From Allobosea sp039673065 (lineage in GTDB: Bacteria; Pseudomonadota; Alphaproteobacteria; Rhizobiales; Beijerinckiaceae), in the NCBI RefSeq assembly GCF_039673065.1, contig NZ_JBDJKW010000004.1, positions 124,001 through 188,000 of the forward strand: a stretch of 64,000 bases of DNA. Direction: 5' to 3'. The translations under genes were made by a program, and so were the position numbers. Of this stretch, positions 33,605 to 42,755 are shown one piece after another (the stretch's first letter is position 1; the number at the start of each line of letters is the position of its first letter). Under the pieces are notes generated by a model. The model searched no databases and was not told the origin of the DNA. It saw nothing but the letters and a program-made list of their open reading frames with translations.

Positions 33605-34825
33605 ATGACTCCGACAAGCGGGGCGCCGCGCCCGCCCTTCGCCCGCTGGCTGGGGACGACCAACGACATCACCCGGACGTTCCTCTCGGCCGGGCGGATT
33701 CCCGGGCTGATCAACATGGCCGGCGGCCTGCCGGAGGCGGCGACCTATCCGGTGGCGGCGCTGGCGGCGATCGCCCGCGAGGTGGTCGAGGCCCATCCGC
33801 ACGACGTGCTCGGCTATGGGCCGATCGAGGGCCTGCCGGAACTGCGCGACGCCTTGGCACGGCGCTTCGCCACGCCGGCGCTGGCGCTGACGCGCGCCAA
33901 TGTGCTGGTCACCACTGGCGGAATGCAGGGGCTCGACCTGATCGGCAAGGCGCTGCTGGACGAGGGCGACCTGATCGCCGGCCAGTTCCCGACCTATCTC
34001 GGCGCGCTCGACGCCTGGCGCCCGCGCGCGCCGCGCTTCCGCCCGATGCCGCTGGGCAAGGCCGGTTTCGATGCGGTGACGGCGCTCGACGGCGCGAAAT
34101 TCGCCTATACCGTGCCGAACTTCTCCAACCCGACCGGCCGGATGGTCGGCCTCGAGACGCGCCGCGCGCTGGCCGAGGCGGCGCACCGCACCGGCACCTG
34201 GCTGGTCGAGGACGATCCCTATGGCCGGCTGCTCTATGACGGCGAGCCGCTGCCGCGGGTGATCGAGCTGTCGGCGCAGGCGCGCCTGGGCGAGCCCTAT
34301 GACGGGCCGGTCGTCTATATGGGCACGCTGTCGAAGGAGATCGCGCCCGGCCTGCGCATCGGCTGGGTGATCGCCGCGCCCGCAATGATCGAGGCGCTGA
34401 CCATGGCCAAGCAGGGCTCGGACATGTGCACCAGCGGCCTGACGCAGCGCATTGCGCTCGCGGCGCTGGAGGCCGGGCTGATCGAGCAGATCCAGCCGCT
34501 GGTGCTCGACACCTATCGCGCCCGCCGCGACGCACTCTGCGCCGCCATGGACGCGCATCTGCGCGACTGGCTCGACTGGGAGGTGCCGGTCGGCGGCATG
34601 TTCGTCTGGGCGACCGCGCGCGACCGCGCGCTGAGCACCGACCTCCTGCTGCCGCATGCGATGAGCGCAGGCGTCTGCGTCTCGCCGAGCAGCGTCTTCG
34701 ACGCGGCGGGCCAGGACCGCAGCGCCATCCGCATCAACTTCACGCTGAACGATCCGCAGCGCCTGCAGGAGGGTGTCCGGCGTCTGGCGCGCGCGTTCGA
34801 GACCATGCAGGCACGGCGCGGCTGA
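33605..34825 (+). CDS. Class I/II PLP-dependent aminotransferase (2-aminoadipate/MocR-like aminotransferase fold)
   Basis: A 406-residue fold-type I aminotransferase. Cofactor residues are Asn175 in FSNPTGR, Asp203 and Tyr206 in EDDPYGRLLY, and the Schiff-base Lys244 in TLSKEIAPGLRIGW. The sequence is like LysN/2-aminoadipate transaminases and the C-terminal half of MocR regulators, but it has no N-terminal DNA-binding domain. The substrate is not determinable. It is divergent from the Lrp gene. Confidence 0.87.
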   Translation: MTPTSGAPRPPFARWLGTTNDITRTFLSAGRIPGLINMAGGLPEAATYPVAALAAIAREVVEAHPHDVLGYGPIEGLPELRDALARRFATPALALTRANVLVTTGGMQGLDLIGKALLDEGDLIAGQFPTYLGALDAWRPRAPRFRPMPLGKAGFDAVTALDGAKFAYTVPNFSNPTGRMVGLETRRALAEAAHRTGTWLVEDDPYGRLLYDGEPLPRVIELSAQARLGEPYDGPVVYMGTLSKEIAPGLRIGWVIAAPAMIEALTMAKQGSDMCTSGLTQRIALAALEAGLIEQIQPLVLDTYRARRDALCAAMDAHLRDWLDWEVPVGGMFVWATARDRALSTDLLLPHAMSAGVCVSPSSVFDAAGQDRSAIRINFTLNDPQRLQEGVRRLARAFETMQARRG

Positions 34826-35084
34826 ACCGGGGCCCGGCCGCGTGCGTCGCCTCAGTCGCGATGCGTATCGACGGCCGGCAGCGTGTCGCGGATATCGCTG
34901 CGGCTCTTCCAGCCCGGCCCGGGCGGCGCGCCCTGGGCGGGCGGCGTCGCTCTCGGTAGGGCGATGGTCGTGGACGGCGGCTAACCGGTGCCGCTGGCGG
35001 CAAGCTGCAAGGCCAAGGCACCCGGGCGGTGGAACACTGCGCCGGGCCTCGCGTTTGGAGGCAGCCACCGAAGGGGGAGCTGCG

Positions 35085-35627
35085 ATGAAGAGCGTTCTGT
35101 TGGGGTTGACCGTTGGATCGGGCGTGTTGCTCGCCGCCTGCAATCCGCTGGAGAGCGGGCCTGTCGGCAACGCCGCCGTTCCCCAGCCGGCTAAGCCGGT
35201 CGAGCTCGGGCGTTATGCCGGCACCTGGTACGAGCAGGCGCGCTACGAGGCCGGCTTCCAGAAGGACTGCGAGGGCGTCACGGCGGTCTATGCCGCGAAG
35301 CCGGACGGCAGCGTCGGCGTGGTCAATTCCTGCCGCCAGGGCAGCCTGACCGGCCCGCTCAAGACCGCCGAAGCCACGGCGCGCGTGGTCGAGGGTTCGA
35401 ACGGCAGCAAGCTCAAGGTCAGCTTCTTCTGGCCGGTCGAGGGCGATTACTGGGTGCTCGACCGGGCCGCCGACTATTCCTGGTCGATCGTCGGCGAGCC
35501 CTCCGGCCGCTATCTCTGGATCCTGACGCGCAGCCAGCGCATCGGCCCTCAGGCCTATGCGGCCCTGGTGCGCCGGGCGCAGGTGCTGGGCTACGACACC
35601 GCCATGCTGCGCCGGACCCAGCAATAG
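35085..35627 (+). CDS. blc: Lipocalin family outer-membrane lipoprotein (Blc-like)
   Basis: A 180-residue lipoprotein. The lipobox LAAC places the lipidated cysteine at residue 19. The lipocalin signature GRYAGTWYEQARY is at residues 42-54, and the second block (YWVLDRAADYSWSIVGEPSG) and third (RYLWILTR) are in place. Bacterial lipocalins bind lysophospholipids or fatty acids at the outer membrane. AAGGGGGAGC precedes the start. The 259-nt gap before it has no gene that I can see. Confidence 0.9.
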   Translation: MKSVLLGLTVGSGVLLAACNPLESGPVGNAAVPQPAKPVELGRYAGTWYEQARYEAGFQKDCEGVTAVYAAKPDGSVGVVNSCRQGSLTGPLKTAEATARVVEGSNGSKLKVSFFWPVEGDYWVLDRAADYSWSIVGEPSGRYLWILTRSQRIGPQAYAALVRRAQVLGYDTAMLRRTQQ

Positions 35628-35773
35628 CGCGCACCGCACCGTGCAGCGCGGCGGGGAGGGCGCTTGCGTCCCGCAGCCGCCGTCGATGCGGCTCGCACTG
35701 AAACCGGCTGAATACTGCGTCGGCGGACAGGCGCCGGAGCCGGCGAACCGGGCTCCGGCGATCGATGTCGGCT

Positions 35774-36769
35774 TTACGGCTTGGCGCTCGCGGCCATGGC
35801 GGCGCGCGCTTGCTCCACCAGATCGGTGCCGATCTTCTGGCTGTACTCCTTCACGACCGGCGCGACACGCTCGCTCATGGCTGCGATCGCTTCAGGCGTG
35901 GGGCGGGTGATCTTGAAGCCTTTCGCCTCGAGCTCGCTTTCCAGCTGCTCCGCCGCCTTGCGGGAGAGATTGCGCTGGAACGCCGCCGATTCCTTGCCGG
36001 CCTCCATGACCAGCGCCTTGTCCTTGTCGGACAGGCTCCCGAACCACTTCCGGCTGGCGAGGAGGACGAACGGCGTATAGACGTGCCCCGTCTTGGCGAG
36101 GTGGCCCTGCACCTCGTAGAACCGCGCGGTATAGATCAGGGCGTACGGCGTCTCCTGGGCGTCGACCGCGCGATTCTCGAGCGCGCTGTACAGCTCGGGC
36201 CAGGGCAGCGGCGTCGGATTGGTGCCGAGCGCCGTCCAGGTCGCGATGAACAGTGGGTTCGGGATCACCCGGATGTTGAGCCCGGCCATATCCTGCACGG
36301 TGTTGACCGCGCGCTTGCCGTTGGTCATGTGGCGGAAGCCGTTGTCCCACCAGGCCAGCCCGACGATGCCGGTCTTGTCCTTCAGCTGTCCGAACAGCTT
36401 TTCGCCGACCGGACCGTCCATCACGGCATCCACCGCGGCGAAGTCCTTGTAGAAGAACGGCAGGTCGAAGATCATGAATTGCGGAACGACGCCGACCAGG
36501 TTGGGCGTCGGGCCGACCATGATGTCGATGAAGCCGGCCTGGACCGACGCCTGCATCTCCGGTTCGCTTCCGAGCACGCCGTTGCCGAATGTCTCGATCT
36601 TGATGCGGCCACCGGTCTTCTGTTCCACCAGCTTCGCGAAATGGCGCGAGGCCTCTCCCACCGGGTGATCGGGGACGGGGACGTAGCCCAGGCGCGCAGT
36701 CTGAGCGATGGCCGGAGCGGCGGCCAGAAGGCCTCCGACAAGCGCGGCCGCGAGCATCTTCATGTTCAT
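35774..36769 (-). CDS. TRAP transporter substrate-binding protein, DctP type
   Basis: A 331-residue periplasmic protein with signal peptide (MNMKMLAAALVGGLLAAAPA, residues 1-20). DctP-family blocks are visible: GGRIKIETFGNGVLGSE, FIDIMVGPTPNLVGVVP, GLNIRVIPNPLFI and the carboxylate-gripping arginine region. The start follows GGAGGA with a 6-nt spacer. Its membrane partners dctQ and dctM lie at 42752 and 41478, separated by four enzyme genes and a candidate shared IclR box, so the set still seems to be one transporter for an organic acid. Confidence 0.9.
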   Translation of the reverse strand: MNMKMLAAALVGGLLAAAPAIAQTARLGYVPVPDHPVGEASRHFAKLVEQKTGGRIKIETFGNGVLGSEPEMQASVQAGFIDIMVGPTPNLVGVVPQFMIFDLPFFYKDFAAVDAVMDGPVGEKLFGQLKDKTGIVGLAWWDNGFRHMTNGKRAVNTVQDMAGLNIRVIPNPLFIATWTALGTNPTPLPWPELYSALENRAVDAQETPYALIYTARFYEVQGHLAKTGHVYTPFVLLASRKWFGSLSDKDKALVMEAGKESAAFQRNLSRKAAEQLESELEAKGFKITRPTPEAIAAMSERVAPVVKEYSQKIGTDLVEQARAAMAASAKP

Positions 36770-37509
36770 CGTGTATCCTCCCATTGATATTGATTATCGA
36801 GAACCGGAGTGCCGGACGCTTTTTTTGATGAATACGCGCTTTCGGCACTGCGATTTTGATATTCGGCCAGGGTTAACCTGTATGGTCCCTCCGATTTTGT
36901 AGCGAAGAGGTCGCTTTCTTGGCGGGATCTTCATGGTGAAGATGCGCTGGCCGGCAGTATGATCCCCTACCTCTGCGGACTTGCGATGGACCTGGCCCGG
37001 AGCCTGCCTGGCAGATGGCTTGCGCCGCCATAAAGGCAGACCGCCGGCAAGATCAGGCCAAGTATCCCTCGCCGAATAGCGGAGGCCTGGCGCGGCGATC
37101 ATGGCCACGCCCTCCTGTCCATACGGTCTTCACAGCCTCTCCTCCGTTATCCGAGTGACTGATCTCGACATCGCGGCCCGCCCGAGCCCCAAATCGGCAA
37201 CTCGGCGGCGTTTGTCCATAATATGGTCTACATGTCCAATAAGATATGATGGCCAGACTGAAAACCAATTGTCAACGCTTCGACGATCCGCGCATTCTGG
37301 GCCTGATGGTCCGCGTCGCCCAAGGGCTTCGGCTGGCCGCTCGCCGCTGTCGGCGCGGCTAAAGGAGGAGGGGGGTTGCCAGGCTGCCGGTCGCGGCCGC
37401 GATGGGCGAGCGGTCGGAGCCCATGCCCGAGCGGCGGTAAAGGACATCCTCCGGGCGCTTTCGCGGGCGATCCGAACCTCGCCGGGACGATCGTCCACGC
37501 CAGCACGCG
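36770..37509. other. Intergenic region upstream of dctP
   Basis: This 740-nt gap lies between dctP and the end of the 2-hydroxyacid dehydrogenase gene. It has AT-rich patches (about 36805-36905 and 37205-37255) that stand out from the GC-rich context and contains IclR-type box A. I see no convincing coding sequence, RNA gene or mobile element in it; open frames here lack family matches and ribosome sites. Confidence 0.5.
37224..37238. promoter_or_regulatory. Candidate IclR box A (upstream of dctP)
   Basis: TGGTCTACATGTCCA fits TGG-N6-TGTCCA, the least complete of four related 15-bp sites in the island. It lies 455 nt upstream of dctP in an AT-rich patch that also has a nearby half-site TTTGTCCAT (37211-37219). 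Confidence 0.45.
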
Positions 37510-38451
37510 CTATGGCACGGCGGTGAGCGCCGCGCCGTTCTCGAACCAGGCGACCAGATTCTGCGCCACGAGGTCCGCCATTGCGGTGCGCGTACTGACC
37601 GAGGCCGAGCCGATATGCGGCAGGATCGTCAGGTTATCGAGTGCCAGCATCTCGTCCGGGACATTCGGTTCGTCGGCCAGCACGTCGAGCCCGGCCGCGG
37701 CGATGGTTCCCGTACGCAGTGCCTCGACCAGCGCAGCCTCGTCCACGACGGTTCCGCGGCCGACATTGATGAACACGCCCTGCGGCCCGAGAGCGGCCAG
37801 CACCGCGGCATTCACGCTCTTCGCGGTCGACAGGTCCCCGGGCACGATCGAGATGAGCACGTCGACGGCGCGGGCGAGGTCCAGCAAGGATGGATAATGG
37901 TCGTAGGCGACGCCGTCCGCCGGGCGCCGGCTGTGATAGGCGACGGGTAGGCCGAACGCCTCGACGCGCCGCGCGATGCAGCGGCCGATCCGCCCCATGC
38001 CGTAGATTCCGACCTTGCGGTTGCGCAGCGTCAGAGGGCTGAGCGGGTAGTCCGTCGCTGACCACCGGCCCGCGCGAACGAAGCTCGCTGCCTGCGGGAT
38101 CTCGCGCACGACGCTGATCAGCAGGCCGAGCGTGAGGTCGGCGACCTCCTCGTTCAGCACGTCGGGCGTGTTGGTGACGACGATGTTCCTGCTGCGTGCG
38201 TAGGCGACATCGACATCGTCATAGCCGACGCCGTAGCTGGCGATGATCTCCAGCCTGGGAAGGGCATCGATGAACCGTCGATCGATGCCGGTGCGACAGG
38301 CCACACCGCGGATTGAAGCGCGCACCGCTTCGGAAAGATGGGCGCGAATGTCGCAATCAGGGCTTTCGACGATGTCGAAATGCGTTCGGAGCGTGGTCCG
38401 GGCATGGTCGTGCATCCAGCCTGGGATCAGCACGGTGGCGGGGTTCGACAA
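37510..38451 (-). CDS. D-isomer-specific 2-hydroxyacid dehydrogenase (hydroxypyruvate/glyoxylate reductase-like)
   Basis: A 313-residue NAD(P)-dependent dehydrogenase. The cofactor loop is KVGIYGMGRIGRCIARRVEAFG (Rossmann motif GxGxxG); catalytic Arg, Glu and His lie in INVGRGTVVDEAAL, GLDVLADEPNVP and LPHIGSAS. YGVGYDDVDV is the substrate-loop block. The start is most likely TTG at 38451: it follows GGAAGGA with a 6-nt spacer and gives family length, while the upstream extension is unrelated. It probably interconverts a 2-ketoacid and 2-hydroxyacid in the catabolic pathway fed by the TRAP transporter. Confidence 0.87.
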   Translation of the reverse strand: MSNPATVLIPGWMHDHARTTLRTHFDIVESPDCDIRAHLSEAVRASIRGVACRTGIDRRFIDALPRLEIIASYGVGYDDVDVAYARSRNIVVTNTPDVLNEEVADLTLGLLISVVREIPQAASFVRAGRWSATDYPLSPLTLRNRKVGIYGMGRIGRCIARRVEAFGLPVAYHSRRPADGVAYDHYPSLLDLARAVDVLISIVPGDLSTAKSVNAAVLAALGPQGVFINVGRGTVVDEAALVEALRTGTIAAAGLDVLADEPNVPDEMLALDNLTILPHIGSASVSTRTAMADLVAQNLVAWFENGAALTAVP

Positions 38452-38750
38452 CGGGCATCCTTCCGGTTCGGGGTGTTGCTTCCGGCAGAGGCGGCCGCAG
38501 GCGACCGTCTGCCTTTCGGAGGCGAGGTGCGCGCGGAGCGAACGCGACGACACCTCGACGGCTGACGCCGGCTTCCTCCCGCTCGCGGGTGCCGAACGAC
38601 GCATCCTCTGCCGGGCCGTCTGCTGCCGCGTGAGAAATCGATCGTCCTGGCCGCATGGGCGCAGGCCCTGCGCTGCGCGCCGGAGCAGTCGCCATGCCGG
38701 CGTCACGGTGGCTGGTTCCTCCCAAGACAGGCATGCGGTCGCCTATATAG

Positions 38751-38765
38751 TGGGCATTGTGTCCA
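38751..38765. promoter_or_regulatory. Candidate IclR box B (hydroxyacid dehydrogenase side)
   Basis: TGGGCATTGTGTCCA matches TGGGCA-N3-TGTCCA, a near-palindrome with a 3-nt centre, and shares 12 of 15 bases with box C. It lies 300 nt upstream of the TTG start of the hydroxyacid dehydrogenase. Confidence 0.6.
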
Positions 38766-38859
38766 TGAATTCTGTCGTCCGGGCGACCTCGCTGTCAAGC
38801 CGGCGTCTGACCGACCCTGACGCGGTGCTTGACAAGGCGCTTTGCCCGTAAGAAATTCA

Positions 38860-38874
38860 TGGGCAATCTGTCCA
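38860..38874. promoter_or_regulatory. Candidate IclR box C (alcohol dehydrogenase/SDR side)
   Basis: TGGGCAATCTGTCCA has the same TGGGCA-N3-TGTCCA pattern and differs from the complement of box D by one base in fifteen; the match continues into ATAT. It lies 107 nt upstream of the alcohol dehydrogenase start. Confidence 0.65.
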
Positions 38875-38981
38875 TATAATGGATAAAGCGGGTCGGCTAT
38901 CCGGCGGTGCCAATTGATGGCGTGCCGCGGCCCATGGAGGGCTGCAGCGATGTGGCCGGGCGAACGATCAGGGGGGATTGC

Positions 38982-40109
38982 GTGCACACCATCACCTATT
39001 TGACCAACATCAGTTTCGGCCTGGGAGCGTCCGATGCGCTGGCGGACACGCTGCGCGAACTGGGGGTGTCGCGTCCGCTGGTGATCAGCGATCACGGCAT
39101 CAAGGCTGCGGGTCTACTTGAGCGTCCGGGCTTCGCGTTCCTGCAGGGGGCGCCGGTCTTCCTGGACGTTCCGACCAATCCCACCGAAAGCGCGGTTGCC
39201 GCCGGGCTCGACCTGTACCGGCAAGGTGGCTGCGACGGCGTCGTCGCGATCGGCGGGGGATCACCGATCGACCTGGCCAAGGGCGTGGCGCTCCTTGCCA
39301 CGCATGAGGGCGAGCTGGAGCGATATGCGGCGATCCTCGGCGGCGTGGCGCGCATCACCAGTGCGGTGGCGCCGCTCGTGGCGATCCCCACGACGGCCGG
39401 CACGGGGTCGGAAGTCGGGCGCGCGGCCCTGATCACGCTGGATGACGGCCGAAAGCTCGGCTTCATCAGCCCGTACCTGATCCCGCGCCGCGCGGTCTGC
39501 GATCCGGCCCTGACCATGGGGCTTCCCCCGGGCCTGACGGCTTCGACGGGGCTCGACGCGCTGTCGCACTGCATCGAGACCTACCTGTCGCCCCGCTTCA
39601 ACCCGCCCGCCGAGGCGATCGCCACCGACGGCTTCAAGCGCATCTGGAAGGCTCTGCCCGTCGCCTATGCCGATGGCGCGAACGCCGAGGCGCGCACCGA
39701 GCTGATGATGGGCGCTCTCGAAGGCGGCATGACGTTCCAGAAGGGGCTCGGCGCCGTCCATGCGCTGAGCCATGCGCTGGGCGGTCTCAAGGAGGCGAAG
39801 CTTCATCATGGCACGCTCAACGCCATCCTGATGCCGACGGTCCTGCGCTGGAACGTCTCTGTCGAAGCGGTTGCCGCGAAGGTCGGCCATCTCGAAAGCC
39901 TGGCGGGGCTTGAAGGCACGACGCTGGCGGACGCGCTGGACGCGTTGAACAATCGACTGGGCATTCCCCCCAGATTGTCCGGGCTCGGGGTGCCCCGCAA
40001 CGTCATCGACTGGGTGTGCGAGCGGGCCCTTGCCGACCACAGCCACCCCACCAATCCCCGTCCCCTGAGCAAGGAAGACTATGCCGCGATCCTCGAGGCC
40101 GTGTTCTAG
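38982..40109 (+). CDS. Iron-containing alcohol dehydrogenase (group III)
   Basis: A 375-residue protein of the Fe-ADH/maleylacetate reductase family. NAD binding shows as GGCDGVVAIGGGSPIDLAKG and PLVAIPTTAGTGSEV; metal ligands are in TGLDALSHCIE and in HALSHALGG...KLHHGTLNAI. GTG at 38982 is preferred because GGGGGG precedes it and HTITYLTNISFG is the normal N-terminus; an ATG at 38907 would add 25 unrelated residues. It probably oxidises or reduces an alcohol/semialdehyde in the island's pathway; the SDR gene follows 39 nt later. Confidence 0.87.
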   Translation: MHTITYLTNISFGLGASDALADTLRELGVSRPLVISDHGIKAAGLLERPGFAFLQGAPVFLDVPTNPTESAVAAGLDLYRQGGCDGVVAIGGGSPIDLAKGVALLATHEGELERYAAILGGVARITSAVAPLVAIPTTAGTGSEVGRAALITLDDGRKLGFISPYLIPRRAVCDPALTMGLPPGLTASTGLDALSHCIETYLSPRFNPPAEAIATDGFKRIWKALPVAYADGANAEARTELMMGALEGGMTFQKGLGAVHALSHALGGLKEAKLHHGTLNAILMPTVLRWNVSVEAVAAKVGHLESLAGLEGTTLADALDALNNRLGIPPRLSGLGVPRNVIDWVCERALADHSHPTNPRPLSKEDYAAILEAVF

Positions 40110-40148
40110 GCCGGGAACGCCACAGGGAAGGAGCGGGGAGGGAGTTCC

Positions 40149-40895
40149 GTGAGACCGATCGTGATCGTGACGGGCGCAAGCCACGGCATCGGCAGGGCAA
40201 CGGCCAGGCTGTTTGCCGCCGAAGGCTACGACGTCTGCATAAACTATCTCTCGGACAGCGCTGCGGCGGCCGAGGTCGTCGAGGCTTGCAAGGCCGAAGG
40301 CGCCCGCGCCATCGCGGTGCAGGGAGACGTGGGGCGCCGGGAAGACATCCAGGCCCTGTTCAGCGCCTGCGACGAGCAGCTCGGGAGAGTGACCTGCCTG
40401 GTCAACAATGCCGGGATCATCGGCAAGGCCGGCAGGATCGAGGAGCTCCAGCCCGAGGTGCTGGAAACCGCCTTCAGGATCAACGTCTTCGGCGTCATGT
40501 ACTGCATCCAGGAGGCCGCGCGACGCATGTCGACCCGCAAGGGCGGACAGGGCGGGACGATCGTGAACATGTCGTCGCTGGCCGCCTTCCTCGGCAGCCC
40601 CAACGAATATGTCCACTACGCCGCCACCAAGGGCGCGGTGGAGTCGATCACATTCGGCGCGGGCAAGGAGCTGGCGCCGGAGGGCATCCGCGTGAATGCC
40701 ATCCGCGTCGGAACCACCAATACGCGGATACACACGCAAGGCGGCAATCCCGAGCGCCCGGCCAGGATCGCCGCGGCAACGCCCATGGGGCGCATCGCGG
40801 AGCCCGAGGACATCGCACGCGCTGCCCTGATGCTCGCCTCGCCCGGCTCCGGATTCATGACCGGCACCTTGATCACGGTCGCCGGCGGCCTCTGA
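40149..40895 (+). CDS. Short-chain dehydrogenase/reductase (SDR)
   Basis: A 248-residue classical SDR. The cofactor loop is TGASHGIGRA (residues 8-17), the stabilising LVNNAG lies at 84-89, and catalytic residues are Ser142/Ser143, Tyr157 and Lys161 (YVHYAATKGA). A C-terminal SGFMTGTLITVAGGL is the usual tail. The start is GTG behind GGAGGGAGTTCC. In operon with the Fe-ADH under box C. The substrate is unknown; a sugar acid or hydroxyacid is plausible. Confidence 0.88.
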   Translation: MRPIVIVTGASHGIGRATARLFAAEGYDVCINYLSDSAAAAEVVEACKAEGARAIAVQGDVGRREDIQALFSACDEQLGRVTCLVNNAGIIGKAGRIEELQPEVLETAFRINVFGVMYCIQEAARRMSTRKGGQGGTIVNMSSLAAFLGSPNEYVHYAATKGAVESITFGAGKELAPEGIRVNAIRVGTTNTRIHTQGGNPERPARIAAATPMGRIAEPEDIARAALMLASPGSGFMTGTLITVAGGL

Positions 40896-41386
40896 CGCTC
40901 CGCTGTCGGGGCATCTCGTCGAAGCGCACCGGGCTGGCCCGGCACGCTTCGGGGAGTGCATGCGCGTCTCGGCGATGGACGGTTGCTCCGGCGCGAAGAG
41001 GCACGATGCGCGTCGGAGGGCGGCTCGTCTTCGGTCGAGGCAGGCATCGGCGCCGCGACCTTGTCGCTGCGCGACCGATCGATCGGCCCCAGCGGCAGCC
41101 AATACCCCGCATGCGTGGAAGCCCTGACCCCGCCCGCTCTGCGCGGTTGAACTTGCGCTTTGCCAGACGACAGCCGCCGGGAGACTTGCGCGCCCGCGGG
41201 TCTGCGTGACGGCCTCGTCCAGGGGGGGCGCCAGTCGGCGATGTCTCAAGACGACCATGACCGGGGCGCCATACGGCCCGCGCCGCCCATGTAGCAGAGG
41301 CGGCAGCAGCGCCGTGACGCCGTGGGGCCTCCGCTTCGGCAAACCCCGCCTGAGCTTTCGCGGCGCGTACCATTCCCGAAAGAACA
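40896..41386. other. Non-coding stretch between convergent SDR and dctM
   Basis: About 490 nt of GC-rich sequence between convergent genes. Frames on both strands are open by composition only and show no domain, ribosome site or start context. It may be decayed DNA. The next feature is the dctM terminator. Confidence 0.45.
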
Positions 41387-41414
41387 AGGCCCCGCCGTAT
41401 CCGCGGCGGGGCCT
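41387..41414 (-). terminator. Terminator of the minus-strand DUF1330-dctQM operon
   Basis: AGGCCCCGCCG (41387-41397) pairs with CGGCGGGGCCT (41404-41414) around a 6-nt loop. On the minus strand the stem is followed by TTGTTCTTT, a T-rich tail, 64 nt beyond the dctM stop codon. Confidence 0.75.
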
Positions 41415-41477
41415 CTCTACTTGTCTATGCGGACCGGCCGGCGTCGATGGCTGGTCGGCGACGCGCCGGTCCGAGCC

Positions 41478-42755
41478 TCAATGCAGCCAGCTCGCCGGCA
41501 CGGTGACCAATGGCGGGAACAGGACCAGCAGCACGATGAGGAGCATCTGGGCGATGAGGTAGGGCATCGCCCCCTTCGTCGCTGCCTCCATCGAGACGCC
41601 GCTGACTCCGCAGACCGTGTTGAGCACCGTTCCGACCGGCGGCGTGATCAGGCCGACCGCGTTGACCATCATGAAGATCACCCCGAAATAGACCGGGTCG
41701 ATCCCTGCCGCTTTGACGACCGGCATCAGGATGGGCACGAGAATGGTGATACAGGGCGCGAAGTCGAGTGCCGTGCCGACGAGGAACACCACCACGACGA
41801 TCATGCCCATCAGCAGGATCGGCGATTTGATGAAGGGATCGAGCAGGCTGACGAGCTGGGCAGGCATGTTGGAGATCGTCAGCATGAAGCCCGAGATCAT
41901 CGAGGCCGCCACCAGGAGCATGATCACGGCGGTCAGGCGCCCGGCCGCGAGCAGCGCGTCATAGAGCAACCGTGGCGTCAGCTCGCGATAGACGAACAAT
42001 CCGACGAACAGCGCATAGGCGGCGGCCACGACGCCGGCCTCGGTCGGCGTGAAGATGCCGAAGCGCAGGCCCGCCAGGATGATCACCGGCATCATCAGCG
42101 CCCAGCCGGCGGCAATGATGGTTTTCGGGAGGTCCTTGCGCGGCGTCCGGGGACGGACAGTGGCCGTCTCCTTCTTGGACAGGAACCACCAGGCGATCAT
42201 GAGGCTCAGCCCCATCATGATTCCTGGGACGATCCCGGCGAAGAACAGCCCGACGATCGAGATGTTCGCCGTGACGCCGAGGATGATGAACCCGACGGAC
42301 GGCGGGATGATGGGCGCGATGATGCCTGTCGCCGCCATCAGGCCCGAGGCCCGGCCCATATGATAGCCGGCATCCCGCATCAGCGGGACCAGCATGACCG
42401 CGAGCGTCGCCGTATCGGCGATGGCGGAGCCGGAGACGCTGGCGAGCACCAGGCCCGTGCCGATCACCACATAACCCAGGCCGCCACGGACGTGGCCGAC
42501 CAGCGCCAGGGCGACGTTGACGATGCGGCGGGAGAGGCCGCCGGCGTTCATGAGCTCGCCGGCGATAAGAAAGAACGGGATCGCCATCAGCGGATAGCTG
42601 TCCGCGCCGTTGACCAGGCGTTGCGCCAGGATGTTGGCGTCCAGATTGCCCATCAGCAGCATCATCGCGATGCCGGACAGCATCAGGGCGAAGGCGATCG
42701 GAACCCCGATGGCCATCGTGCCGAGCAGGGAACCGATAAAGACCAGGCCGCTCAC
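41478..42755 (-). CDS. TRAP transporter large permease subunit DctM
   Basis: A 425-residue membrane protein with about 12 helices, the normal size for DctM. Family landmarks include IPIAFALMLSGIAMML near the start, AIPFFLIAGELMNAGGLSRR and GIIAPIIPPSVGFIILGV in the centre. It is the sodium-driven translocation subunit. It overlaps dctQ by 4 nt. Its likely binding protein is the dctP gene at 35774. Confidence 0.93.
   Translation of the reverse strand: MSGLVFIGSLLGTMAIGVPIAFALMLSGIAMMLLMGNLDANILAQRLVNGADSYPLMAIPFFLIAGELMNAGGLSRRIVNVALALVGHVRGGLGYVVIGTGLVLASVSGSAIADTATLAVMLVPLMRDAGYHMGRASGLMAATGIIAPIIPPSVGFIILGVTANISIVGLFFAGIVPGIMMGLSLMIAWWFLSKKETATVRPRTPRKDLPKTIIAAGWALMMPVIILAGLRFGIFTPTEAGVVAAAYALFVGLFVYRELTPRLLYDALLAAGRLTAVIMLLVAASMISGFMLTISNMPAQLVSLLDPFIKSPILLMGMIVVVVFLVGTALDFAPCITILVPILMPVVKAAGIDPVYFGVIFMMVNAVGLITPPVGTVLNTVCGVSGVSMEAATKGAMPYLIAQMLLIVLLVLFPPLVTVPASWLH

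Larger units (their letters stand above)
38452..38981. other. Divergent control region with two candidate IclR boxes
   Basis: This 530-nt region separates the divergent hydroxyacid and alcohol dehydrogenase genes. Boxes B (38751) and C (38860) lie 109 bp apart in it, within AT-rich DNA (about 38740-38885). TCCATATAATGGA (38871-38883), overlapping box C, is a second near-palindrome. Apart from these I see no gene. Confidence 0.55.

Noticed and set aside
33605..34825. MocR-type regulator instead of an aminotransferase
   Set aside because: The aminotransferase fold matches, but the protein starts directly at that domain with no winged-helix part, and the upstream DNA belongs to the divergent Lrp gene's promoter.
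39261..41387. A 708-codon minus-strand frame across the alcohol dehydrogenase and SDR genes
   Set aside because: It spans two convincing genes and an intergenic gap, has no recognisable motif or ribosome site, and shows low-complexity composition.
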